DNA from: Anaerolineales bacterium
Lineage (GTDB): Bacteria > Chloroflexota > Anaerolineae > Anaerolineales > Villigracilaceae
Direction: 5' to 3'
DNA: 64,000 nt
Assembly: GCA_030583905.1 (NCBI GenBank)
Contig: CP129481.1
Span: 3,192,136-3,256,135 of the forward strand
The notes beneath the pieces are model-generated. The model made no database searches. It was not told the origin of the DNA and worked only from the letters and a program-made list of their open reading frames with translations. A program made the position numbers and the translations under genes. Shown piece after piece: positions 34,154 through 41,963 of this stretch (position 1 is the stretch's first letter; the number at the start of each line of letters is the position of its first letter).

Positions 34154-36586
34154 ATGTCTGAATTTCCAACGCAGGCGCAGGTCGTCATCATCGGCGGAGG
34201 CGTGGGCGGCGCAAGCATTGCCTATCACCTGACCAAAATGGGCTGGAAGGATGTCGTGATCGTGGAAAAGCACGAACTGACATCCGGTTCCACCTGGCAT
34301 TCGGCTGGTCTCGTGGGTCAGATGCGCTCCGATGCAAACCTGACGCGCATGATGCACTACAGTACGGATCTGTACCGCAGTCTCAAAGCCGAAACAGGGC
34401 AGGATACTTCATGGCGCGAAGTGGGCGGCATCCGTCTCGCCTCGTCCTTCGAGCGCATGGAGGAGACCCGCCGCCTCGTTGGTCTCGCTCGATCCTTTGG
34501 CGTGCCCATGGAGTTGATCTCCCCCAAAGAAGCACAGGACATGTTCCCGCTGATGGACATCAAAGGCGTGGTCGGCGCGGCATACACCCCCAACGACGGC
34601 AGCATCGACCCGACCGGGTTGACCAACGCGCTCGCCATCGGCGCAAAAAACCGCGGGGCGCAGATCCTGCCCTATACCACGGTAACAGCCATCAACGTCA
34701 AGAACGGACGCGTGCATGAGGTCGTCACCGACAAAGGGACGATCAAGACCGAGGTCGTGGTCAACGCCGCGGGGATGTGGGGACGCGAGATCGGAAAGAT
34801 GGTCGGGTTGAGTCTGCCCGTCATCCCGATGGCGCATCTGTACATCCTGACCAAACCCATCGAAGGTGTGACCAATACTTTCCCCAACCTGCGTGATCCC
34901 GACCTGCTCGTCTATTGGCGTGAAGAGGTCGGCGGTTTGGTCACGGGCGGATATGAACGCGACCCCGCCACCTTCGGCTTGAAAGGCATCCCCAAGGATT
35001 TCAAATATCAACTGCTGGCACCGGATTGGGAACGCTTTACGCCGCTGATGGAAAACTCCATCCGCCGCGTGCCTGCCATTGAAAATGCCGAAGTCATTCA
35101 ACTGCTGAATGGTCCCGAAGGCTTCACTCCCGACGGTGAATTCCTGCTTGGACCAACCTCCGTCAAAGGCTTCTGGGTGGCATGCGCGTTCTGCGCACAT
35201 GGCTTGGCAGGCGCGGGTGGCATCGGCAAAGTAATGGCGGAATGGATCATTGACGGCTCGCCCGAATGGGACGTGTGGCGGCTGGATGTGCGCCGCTTTG
35301 GTCCGAACTACAACAGCCTCGAATACGTACGCGCGCGCACCCTCGAAACCTACACCCAATATTACGACATCCACTACCCCGGCGAAGAGCGCCTTTCCAA
35401 ACGCAACGTGCGCGTCTCGCCCACGTACTTCCGTTTGCGCGATCTCGGCTGCTCCTTCGGCGAGAAGATGGGCTGGGAACGCCCGAACTGGTTCCGCAAA
35501 TATGAAGAACACGCCACGCACGGGCACGAACCGCGCGGATGGATGCGCCACAACTGGAGCCGCGCCATCGGGCACGAACATTTGATGACGCGCGAGAACG
35601 CCGGTCTGTTCGACGAAACCTCGTTCAACAAATTTGAAGTGCGCGGACCGGGCGCATTGAAATTCCTAAATTATGTGTGCGCCAATCAAATTGATGTGCC
35701 CGTCGGCAACCTTGTCTACACGCAAGCACTCAACAAACGCGGCGGCATCGAGTGCGATTTTACGGTCACGCGCCTTGCCGAAGACCGCTTCTTCATCGTC
35801 ACAGGGACAGCCTTTGGTCAGCATGACATGTCCTGGCTCTCGCTTCAGATACCCGGCAATGGCAGCGTGACGCTCGAAGACGTCGGCTCGAACTACGCCT
35901 GTATCGGCATGTGGGGACCCAAGGCTCGTACCATCCTTGAAAAAGTGACCACGGACGACGTTTCCAATGCAGGCTTTCCTTACATGACCGCGAAACGCAT
36001 CACCGTCGGGGATGTGCCCGTGCTTGCTTCACGCGTGACGTACGTCGGTGAACTTGGCTGGGAGTTCTACTGCCCGATGGAATACGGTCTGCGGCTGTGG
36101 GACACACTCTGGGAAGCCGGTCAGCCCGACGGTATGGTGGCGGCTGGATACAAAGCCATCGATTCCCTGCGCCTTGAAAAAGGCTATCGCTATTGGAGCG
36201 GTGAAATTTCGCCCGACTACACACCCTACGAAGCCGGTCTCGGATTTGCCGTCAAACTCGACAAAGACGATTTCATCGGCAAGGATGCGCTCGTCAAGCA
36301 GAAGGCGGATGGCATCAAGATCAAACTCTGCACGATGACCCTCACCGACGACCGCACGATCGTGATGGGCAAGGAGCCGATCCGAGTCGACGGGAAAACC
36401 GTCGGCTGGGTGGCTTCAGGCGGATTTGGCTACTCGGTCAACAAATCGATCGCGTATGCATACCTGCCGATGGAAGATTCCAAGCCCGGCACAACACTGG
36501 AGATCGAATGTTTCGGCGAACAGGTCGGCGCGGAAGTCGTGCAAACCGTCTTGTGGGATCCGAAGAACGAACGCATCAAAGCATGA
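34154..36586 (+). CDS. FAD/GcvT fused dehydrogenase, dimethylglycine/sarcosine type (paralogue 2)
   Basis: A protein of 810 aa with the same plan as paralogue 1: FAD domain (VVIIGGGVGGASIAYHL; STWHSAGLVGQ with the FAD-linking His), linker domain, and GcvT domain from about 430 (VTYVGELGWEFYCP; IDSLRLEKGYRYW). STWHSAGL is the form seen in classical dimethylglycine dehydrogenases. The start at 34154 follows GGAG by 9 nt. It is followed at 18 nt by the kinase-like gene. Two such enzymes in one locus suggest two successive demethylations or two substrates (inference). Confidence 0.9.
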   Translation: MSEFPTQAQVVIIGGGVGGASIAYHLTKMGWKDVVIVEKHELTSGSTWHSAGLVGQMRSDANLTRMMHYSTDLYRSLKAETGQDTSWREVGGIRLASSFERMEETRRLVGLARSFGVPMELISPKEAQDMFPLMDIKGVVGAAYTPNDGSIDPTGLTNALAIGAKNRGAQILPYTTVTAINVKNGRVHEVVTDKGTIKTEVVVNAAGMWGREIGKMVGLSLPVIPMAHLYILTKPIEGVTNTFPNLRDPDLLVYWREEVGGLVTGGYERDPATFGLKGIPKDFKYQLLAPDWERFTPLMENSIRRVPAIENAEVIQLLNGPEGFTPDGEFLLGPTSVKGFWVACAFCAHGLAGAGGIGKVMAEWIIDGSPEWDVWRLDVRRFGPNYNSLEYVRARTLETYTQYYDIHYPGEERLSKRNVRVSPTYFRLRDLGCSFGEKMGWERPNWFRKYEEHATHGHEPRGWMRHNWSRAIGHEHLMTRENAGLFDETSFNKFEVRGPGALKFLNYVCANQIDVPVGNLVYTQALNKRGGIECDFTVTRLAEDRFFIVTGTAFGQHDMSWLSLQIPGNGSVTLEDVGSNYACIGMWGPKARTILEKVTTDDVSNAGFPYMTAKRITVGDVPVLASRVTYVGELGWEFYCPMEYGLRLWDTLWEAGQPDGMVAAGYKAIDSLRLEKGYRYWSGEISPDYTPYEAGLGFAVKLDKDDFIGKDALVKQKADGIKIKLCTMTLTDDRTIVMGKEPIRVDGKTVGWVASGGFGYSVNKSIAYAYLPMEDSKPGTTLEIECFGEQVGAEVVQTVLWDPKNERIKA

Positions 36587-36604
36587 TGAAAGGATAACGA
36601 GAAC

Positions 36605-37543
36605 ATGACTTTAACGATCGACAAAGCGATAGCGAAAGTTCCCTTCCTTGCGGAATCGAAGAACCTTAAACGCAATGCGTTGAGCGGCGGCATCACCAAT
36701 TTGAATTTCAAGGTCGAAGCCGACGGCAAGGCGTACGTGATCCGGCTTGCAGGAGAAAACACCGAACTGCTGGGAATCAAGCGCGATGTAGAGCATGTGG
36801 CGAACCGCGTCGCAGGTGAACTCGGGATCGCGCCGGAGGTCATGTTCTTCATCGAGCCGGAAGGCTACATCGTCACAAGTTTTGTCAACGGCAGGCATAT
36901 TCCCCGCGAAGAAATGATCATGCCCGATTATCTCTCGCAGGTCGTAAAAAAGATCCGCCTATTCCATCGCCGCGCGCCGAAACTAAAAGGCGAGTTCGAT
37001 GTCTTTAAACGCATCGAAATGCTGACCAAGGTTTCAAAACAAAAAGGCGCAAAATTTCCGAGCGATTGGGACTTCATCATGCAAAAGATGAACGAAGCCC
37101 GCAAGGCGCTCGAAAAAGATCCGTACACCCCCACGCCCTGCCATAATGACCTGCTCAACCTGAACTGGCTGGAGGAGGATGTCGCGGGAGACCTTGGCGA
37201 ACTGCGTTTGATGGATTGGGAATATGCCGGCATGGGCGATGTTTTCTTTGACCTTGCGAACTTCGCGCACCATCACCGCCTGAACGAGGAACAGGTACGC
37301 TTCTTCCTTAACGAGTATTTTGGTGAGGTGACCCCGAAGCTTTACGCCCGCCTGAGGCTGATGTGGCCCATGTCTGAACTACACGAGGCGATGTGGGGGA
37401 CGACACAAACTGTCATTTCCACACTGGAGGAGGATTTCCAAGGATACGCGCACTTATGGTTCGGGCGGTTCCGCCAACATGTAACAGATTACCGCTGGGA
37501 ACAATGGTTGAAGGATGTAGCGAAGAAGAAAAACAAAAAATAA
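36605..37543 (+). CDS. Choline/ethanolamine-kinase-like phosphotransferase (APH family)
   Basis: A protein of 312 aa. The catalytic loop CHNDLLNLNWL (~180) and the metal segment LRLMDWEYAGMGDVFFDLANF (~200) match choline kinase/LicA-type members of the APH family. It would phosphorylate the hydroxyl of a small amino alcohol with ATP. Aminoglycoside resistance is less likely, given the WEYAGMGD form and the operon context. AAGGA precedes the ATG. Confidence 0.86.
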   Translation: MTLTIDKAIAKVPFLAESKNLKRNALSGGITNLNFKVEADGKAYVIRLAGENTELLGIKRDVEHVANRVAGELGIAPEVMFFIEPEGYIVTSFVNGRHIPREEMIMPDYLSQVVKKIRLFHRRAPKLKGEFDVFKRIEMLTKVSKQKGAKFPSDWDFIMQKMNEARKALEKDPYTPTPCHNDLLNLNWLEEDVAGDLGELRLMDWEYAGMGDVFFDLANFAHHHRLNEEQVRFFLNEYFGEVTPKLYARLRLMWPMSELHEAMWGTTQTVISTLEEDFQGYAHLWFGRFRQHVTDYRWEQWLKDVAKKKNKK

Positions 37544-37579
37544 ACAGAAAACAGTTCAAAATACCCACAAGGAGAAAAA

Positions 37580-38455
37580 ATGTCTATCGTAAACGCAAAG
37601 GAAATCATGGTCGAGGCGGCGAAGAACGGATACGCCGTCGGGGCGTTCAACATCACCGACCTGCTCCAGTTCGAGGCGGTGGTCGACGCCGCCATCGAGA
37701 CCAAATCGCCGGTCATTGTGCAGACATCGGTCAAACCGTCCAAGTTCCTCGGCACGAACATGATGGTGGCGATCTACCGCACACTGGCGGAATCGGCGCC
37801 GGTGCCGGTCTGTCTGCATCTCGATCACTGCACGGAGATCGATTACTGCAAGAAGTGCGCGGACGCCGGGTACACCAACATCATGATCGACGCGTCCAAA
37901 CAGCCGTTCGAGGAGAATATCCGCCAGACGAAGGAAGTAGTGGATTATTGCCACAGCGTCGGGAACATCTCGGTCGAAGGGGAGCTGGGTACCGTCGGCG
38001 GGGTCGAGGATCAGATCAAAGTCGCGGAGGATGAGGCGCAGTTGGCAAATCCGCAACAGTCCATTGAATTCGTCGAACGCACGGGCGTGGACATCTTTGC
38101 TCCCGCCATCGGCACTGCGCATGGCGTGTACAAGACCAAGAATCCGAAGGTGGACTTCGAGCGCATGGCGACCATCCACAAGATGTTGAATGGGAACGGC
38201 ATCAAGACTCCGCTGGTGGTGCATGGCGGTACGGGTCTGCCTGACGATTACATCGAGAAACTGCTGGCTGCGGGCGGTGCGAAGTTTAACGTGTCCACTG
38301 AGTTGAAGCACACGTTGATCGACGCGAAATGGGAATACATCAACGCCCACCGCGACGAGTACGACCCCGGCAAACTGGATACCTTCGTCCGCGATGCGAC
38401 GCGCAAGGCGGTCATCGGCTGGATGCAAAAGTTGAAGAGTGTCGGCAAGGCATAA
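37580..38455 (+). CDS. Class II fructose-bisphosphate aldolase family protein
   Basis: A protein of 291 aa. Zinc ligands are in CLHLDHCTE (~83), GTAHGVYK (~178) and VVHGGTGLP (~210); NVSTELKHTLID follows. Class II aldolases cleave a phosphorylated ketose into dihydroxyacetone phosphate and an aldehyde. Nothing here limits the substrate to fructose bisphosphate: the neighbours suggest a phosphorylated amino-polyol (inference). AAGGAG lies 8 nt upstream and the gene is in line with the kinase gene 36 nt before. Confidence 0.9.
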   Translation: MSIVNAKEIMVEAAKNGYAVGAFNITDLLQFEAVVDAAIETKSPVIVQTSVKPSKFLGTNMMVAIYRTLAESAPVPVCLHLDHCTEIDYCKKCADAGYTNIMIDASKQPFEENIRQTKEVVDYCHSVGNISVEGELGTVGGVEDQIKVAEDEAQLANPQQSIEFVERTGVDIFAPAIGTAHGVYKTKNPKVDFERMATIHKMLNGNGIKTPLVVHGGTGLPDDYIEKLLAAGGAKFNVSTELKHTLIDAKWEYINAHRDEYDPGKLDTFVRDATRKAVIGWMQKLKSVGKA

Positions 38456-38482
38456 AAGAATTAGAAACTGGAGAATTGAAAA

Positions 38483-39592
38483 ATGAAAAAAATCGAAGAA
38501 TACTACGCCCCATGGGTCAAGGGAATTCCGATGTACGTCTCGGATCATATCGAGAAGGCATGGCGCGACCCGTCCCTGCACCGTATGATGTCCAATGAAA
38601 ATCCACTGCCACCTTCGGACAAGGTGCTGGATGCAATGTTCAAATACGCCAAAATGGCGAACCGCTATCCCGACCAAGGGCTGGTTGTGCGCACCAAGAT
38701 CGCCGAGATGAACAACGTGGACGGTCCTGAGAACGTGATGATCGGCAACGGCTCGAGCGAAGTCTACGACAACATCTTCCGCATGTTCCTCGTGCCGCAA
38801 CAGGATGAGATCATCCAGCACACGCCATGCTTTGCCATCTATCAACTGCGCGGCACACTGCTCGGCGCAAAGATGGTCAATGTACCGATGATCTACAAGG
38901 ACGACTACCTGCACTTCGACCCGGACGGCATCCTGAACGCCATCACCGACAAGACCAAGATCATCGTTGTTGCGAACCCCAACAACCCGACCGGCAATTT
39001 CATGGACGCCAAGGACTTCATCCGCATTGCAGAGACCGGCATTCCTTTCGTCATTGACGAGGCGTACGTGGAATACTCCGGGCTGGGCATGTCGCAGGTG
39101 CAGTTGACAAAGAAATACAAGAACGTGCTCATCACCCGCACACTGTCGAAGGCGTACGGTCTGGCTGGGATGCGCTTCGGCTATACCATCGCAGACAAGG
39201 ACGTGATCGCCCAAATCTCCGGCTCGCTCCTGCCTTGGAACGTAGGGACGATCCCGATGTGGGCGGCGCTGGCAGCCTTTGAAGACCAGGAGGGACTCGC
39301 CGAACGCGTCAAATTTAACAACGATGCTGTGGACTTCATCACCGAATCCTTAAGCGTCATCCCCGGCTTCATCGTCTTTCCGTCGAAATCGAACTACATC
39401 CTGTTCGACTGCGGCAAGACCGGCAAAACCGGCAAGGAGGTGCTTGCCTACGCCGAAACAAAAGGCATCATTCTGCGCGGTGAAAGCAAGAAATACGGCA
39501 GCGACGGCTGGTTCCGTGTAACGATCGGCACCAAGGAAGAGAACGAGTTGTTCGTGAATACTGTGCTCGAGTTTTTCGGGATGAAGAAATAG
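38483..39592 (+). CDS. HisC-like aminotransferase (PLP, class I/II)
   Basis: A protein of 369 aa. The pyridoxal-phosphate Lys is in TRTLSKAYGLAGMRFGY (~218), with VANPNNPTGNF (~158) and VIDEAYVEY (~190) as other active-site segments. It resembles histidinol-phosphate aminotransferases, but no histidine gene is nearby. In this locus it more likely transaminates a phosphorylated intermediate. The gene follows the aldolase gene by 27 nt. Confidence 0.88.
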   Translation: MKKIEEYYAPWVKGIPMYVSDHIEKAWRDPSLHRMMSNENPLPPSDKVLDAMFKYAKMANRYPDQGLVVRTKIAEMNNVDGPENVMIGNGSSEVYDNIFRMFLVPQQDEIIQHTPCFAIYQLRGTLLGAKMVNVPMIYKDDYLHFDPDGILNAITDKTKIIVVANPNNPTGNFMDAKDFIRIAETGIPFVIDEAYVEYSGLGMSQVQLTKKYKNVLITRTLSKAYGLAGMRFGYTIADKDVIAQISGSLLPWNVGTIPMWAALAAFEDQEGLAERVKFNNDAVDFITESLSVIPGFIVFPSKSNYILFDCGKTGKTGKEVLAYAETKGIILRGESKKYGSDGWFRVTIGTKEENELFVNTVLEFFGMKK

Positions 39593-39593
39593 A

Positions 39594-39663
39594 TGTCATT
39601 GCGAGCGAAGCAAAGCAATCCCTTAGCATGAGGAGATTGCTTCCTGAAGGCTCGCAACGACAT
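39594..39663. repeat. TGTCATTGCGAGC palindromic repeat, copy 1
   Basis: TGTCATTGCGAGC on the left and GCTCGCAACGACA on the right form the ends of an imperfect palindrome of 70 bp. A second, diverged copy lies at 62958-63047. Elements like this occur dispersed in many bacterial genomes, including Chloroflexota. Here it lies between the aminotransferase and phosphatase genes. Confidence 0.7.
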
Positions 39664-39673
39664 GGAGGCAACC

Positions 39674-40429
39674 ATGACAATCAAAGCAGTCTTTTTCGAC
39701 CAGGACGGCGTGATCATCGACACTGAGCGCGACGGTCACCGCGTATCGTTCAATATGACTTTCAAAGAGTTCGGCTTCACCGACGAATGGGACATAGAGT
39801 ATTACCACGAACTCCTCCAGATCGCGGGCGGCAAGGAGCGCATGAAGCACCACTGGAAGACGAAGGGCTTCTCCAAGCCGTTGACCGAGGAGGAGATCGA
39901 CAACCTCGTCAAGGAGATGCACAAGCGCAAGACCGCGCTGTTCGTGGAACTGATCGAGACGGGCAAACTGCCGCTTCGCCCGGGCATTCATCGCTTCATG
40001 AAGGAGGCGATGGAGGCGGGATTGAAGATCGCGGTCTGCACCACCTCCAATGAAAAAGCCGCAAAAGCCGTGACTGAAAAGGTCCTCGCAGACATCAAGT
40101 TCGACCTCGTGCTCGCCGGAGACGTGGTCGAGAAGAAAAAACCCGACCCCGAGATCTACAATTTGGCGCTTTCCAAATTGGGACTTCAGCCCGATGAAGC
40201 CTTTGTGGTCGAAGATTCCAAGAACGGCGTGAAAGCCGCCAAAGCTGCCGGGCTGAAGACCATCGTCACTACCAATCACTACACCGAGAAGGAGGACGTC
40301 AACGCGGGCGATGTGATCGTCACCTGCCTCGGCGACCCGAACGGTGAGAAAGCCAAGATGCGCAAAGGCGATCTTGCAGGCTTCGACGGCGTGGTGCATG
40401 TAAAGCAGTTAATGGATTTGTTCGGATAA
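39674..40429 (+). CDS. HAD phosphatase (CbbY/PGMB-like)
   Basis: A protein of 251 aa. Motif I FFDQDGVIIDTE (the first Asp of DxDGV is the nucleophile), motif II TTSN, motif III Lys in EKKKPDP and motif IV VEDSKNG are complete. It dephosphorylates or isomerises a small phosphorylated metabolite. The start at 39674 is preferred because GGAGG lies 6 nt upstream; an in-frame ATG at 39662 lies inside the repeat end. It is the last gene of the plus-strand arm. Confidence 0.88.
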   Translation: MTIKAVFFDQDGVIIDTERDGHRVSFNMTFKEFGFTDEWDIEYYHELLQIAGGKERMKHHWKTKGFSKPLTEEEIDNLVKEMHKRKTALFVELIETGKLPLRPGIHRFMKEAMEAGLKIAVCTTSNEKAAKAVTEKVLADIKFDLVLAGDVVEKKKPDPEIYNLALSKLGLQPDEAFVVEDSKNGVKAAKAAGLKTIVTTNHYTEKEDVNAGDVIVTCLGDPNGEKAKMRKGDLAGFDGVVHVKQLMDLFG

Positions 40430-40445
40430 ACAACTGCATGATATT

Positions 40446-40481
40446 AACAAAAAGGACGCGGGTACCCGCGTCCTTTTTGTT
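40446..40481 (+). terminator. Terminator ending the plus-strand arm of the locus
   Basis: A perfect 36-bp palindrome with arms AACAAAAAGGACGCGGGT and its complement, ending in TTTTTGTT. It can work in both directions. Confidence 0.88.
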
Positions 40482-40498
40482 AAGGGTACAATCGGAGT

Positions 40499-41026
40499 AT
40501 GATAGAAGAGCTGCTGGATATCGTGGACGACAACGACCATGTCATCGGACAAGAATCGCGCACCATCGTTCACCAGCGCGGACTTCAGCATCGCGGTGTG
40601 CATGTTTTTTTATTTACCGATGATGGAAAAATGCTGATCCAAAAACGCAGCGCCGATCGCGCCGCATCCCCCTCCCTGCTGGATTGCTCCATCTCGGAGC
40701 ATGTCAAAGCTGGAGAAGATTATCACGATGCGGCAGTCCGCGGCATGAAGGAGGAGTTGGGTGTAGAGGGGATCGAGATCGAACGGCTGACCAAATTCCG
40801 CATGAACTATGGCGTGAACGACAACGAGATCAGCGAGTTATATCAAGGTGTGGTACATCCCGAACTTGTGCAGTTTGACCCCGTGGAAATCGAATCCGTG
40901 ATGTACCTGAGTATGGATGAATTAAGAAGGATGCTTCAAGAGCAACGTCCGTTGCTGTGCGGATGGTTTGTAGAAATGCTGGATCTGTACTTTAACGGAA
41001 GGGGAAAAATGCAGGTAATGGGGTAA
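40499..41026 (+). CDS. NUDIX hydrolase, Idi-like
   Basis: A protein of 175 aa. The NUDIX box reads GEDYHDAAVRGMKEELGVEG, close to the GxxxxExxxxREUxEEUG pattern, though one position differs. The layout (LLDIVDDNDHVIGQESRTIVHQRGLQHRGVHVFLF) is that of Idi/YfcD-like hydrolases acting on diphosphates. It may hydrolyse a nucleoside diphosphate derivative or isomerise isopentenyl diphosphate. TACAAT (40487-40492) ends 6 nt before the ATG, so the transcript is probably leaderless. Confidence 0.85.
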   Translation: MIEELLDIVDDNDHVIGQESRTIVHQRGLQHRGVHVFLFTDDGKMLIQKRSADRAASPSLLDCSISEHVKAGEDYHDAAVRGMKEELGVEGIEIERLTKFRMNYGVNDNEISELYQGVVHPELVQFDPVEIESVMYLSMDELRRMLQEQRPLLCGWFVEMLDLYFNGRGKMQVMG

Positions 41027-41071
41027 AAATTCGGCGAGGAAAATGTCGATTGGCTGTATCAGCCACAAATC

Positions 41072-41103
41072 AAAGGGCGAGGCGTTTCCACCCCGCCCTT
41101 TTT
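41072..41103. terminator. Bidirectional terminator between NUDIX and lipoprotein genes
   Basis: AAAGGGCG and CGCCCTTT pair around a 14-nt loop, followed by TTTTT on the plus strand. It lies between two convergent genes. Confidence 0.7.
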
Positions 41104-41112
41104 CATCCAGAC

Positions 41113-41796
41113 TTACGGACAATCTTTGTAATAGGTTACGAACCGCTCGATCTTTTCGGTGCGATCCACTACGCCGCCGTTACGATTCAACCCGATGAAC
41201 TGGAAATCGATCCAGGCTTTATCAAGGCGCAGGTCGGGGTGCACGTCTAGACCAGTGAAGACCTGGGTGAAGTTACCCTGCCTATCACTCGTCATTTCAC
41301 CGATGCTCTTCCAAACAGACGGATACAATGCGGCGGGATTATCCACGATGCGGTAATAGAGGACCGCGCTCGTGATCTCAGGTCTGTTGGCAGTGATGCT
41401 GATCGTCATCTCGCGCGGATAACAGCGCATCGTCAGGAGATTGCTGGAGAACGTGATGTTCGTGAACACGCCCTTGCCGAGCGCATTGTCGATCGTGACC
41501 GGTGTCAGGTCAGACGACGATGAAGAAGCGTCAACGGTGGGAAGCGCTTCCGTCGGCTGGGGAATATCGGTCGGTACAAGCGTCTCTGTCGGTGCGACAG
41601 TTGGAGGAACCTCTGTCGGCGGTTCCTCGGTAGGCAGCGGAACGGCTGTAGGCGGAAGTACTTCGGTCGGCGGAATGACAGTCACAAGCACAGTCGCGAT
41701 GATCGGCGTGGGCTGTTCCTGCTGAACCGGCTCCACCACTCCGCAAGCCGCCAGCGTCAACATCAGAGCCAGCGAAATCATAAGAACTTTTTTCAT
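41113..41796 (-). CDS. Lipoprotein with Pro/Thr-rich linker
   Basis: A protein of 227 aa. A lipoprotein signal ends at LTLAACGVVEP. Residues 25-90 are a Pro/Thr/Glu/Val-rich, probably extended linker (PPTEVPPTVAPTETLVP), and about 95-227 a compact beta-rich domain of unknown family (MRCYPREMTISITANRPEITSAVLYYRI). The domain has two Cys. It is probably anchored outside the membrane. Such linkers are common in Anaerolineae lipoproteins. The function is unknown. Confidence 0.78.
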   Translation of the reverse strand: MKKVLMISLALMLTLAACGVVEPVQQEQPTPIIATVLVTVIPPTEVLPPTAVPLPTEEPPTEVPPTVAPTETLVPTDIPQPTEALPTVDASSSSSDLTPVTIDNALGKGVFTNITFSSNLLTMRCYPREMTISITANRPEITSAVLYYRIVDNPAALYPSVWKSIGEMTSDRQGNFTQVFTGLDVHPDLRLDKAWIDFQFIGLNRNGGVVDRTEKIERFVTYYKDCP

Positions 41797-41927
41797 ATTT
41801 ACTCCTCTTTTTTCGTGAATTCTACGTCGAACCGGTACAAAAACCTTTCACCCTTTGGGGCTATTTATTGGACTTCCGCTTATCATTTCTGCAAGGAAAG
41901 CGCCTATTTTTGCCAAAATCCCCTCGA

Positions 41928-41957
41928 TTGAATTCGACAATTCTTATCAGGTATAAT
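41928..41957 (+). promoter_or_regulatory. Promoter of the radical-SAM operon, leaderless
   Basis: TTGAAT (41928-41933), an 18-nt spacer and TATAAT (41952-41957). The ATG at 41964 begins 6 nt after the -10, where transcription should start. Confidence 0.78.
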
Positions 41958-41963
41958 GGGCGC

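Noticed and set aside
36605..37543. Aminoglycoside resistance phosphotransferase.
   Set aside because: The WEYAGMGD motif and the catabolic context fit choline/ethanolamine-kinase-like proteins better.
37556..39214. A 552-codon open frame on the minus strand, antisense to the aldolase and HisC-like genes.
   Set aside because: Both sense genes have clear motifs and ribosome-binding sites; the antisense frame has His/Arg/Val-rich composition typical of a shadow frame in GC-rich codons.
38483..39592. Histidine biosynthesis gene hisC.
   Set aside because: Sequence is HisC-like, but no other his gene is present and the context is catabolic.
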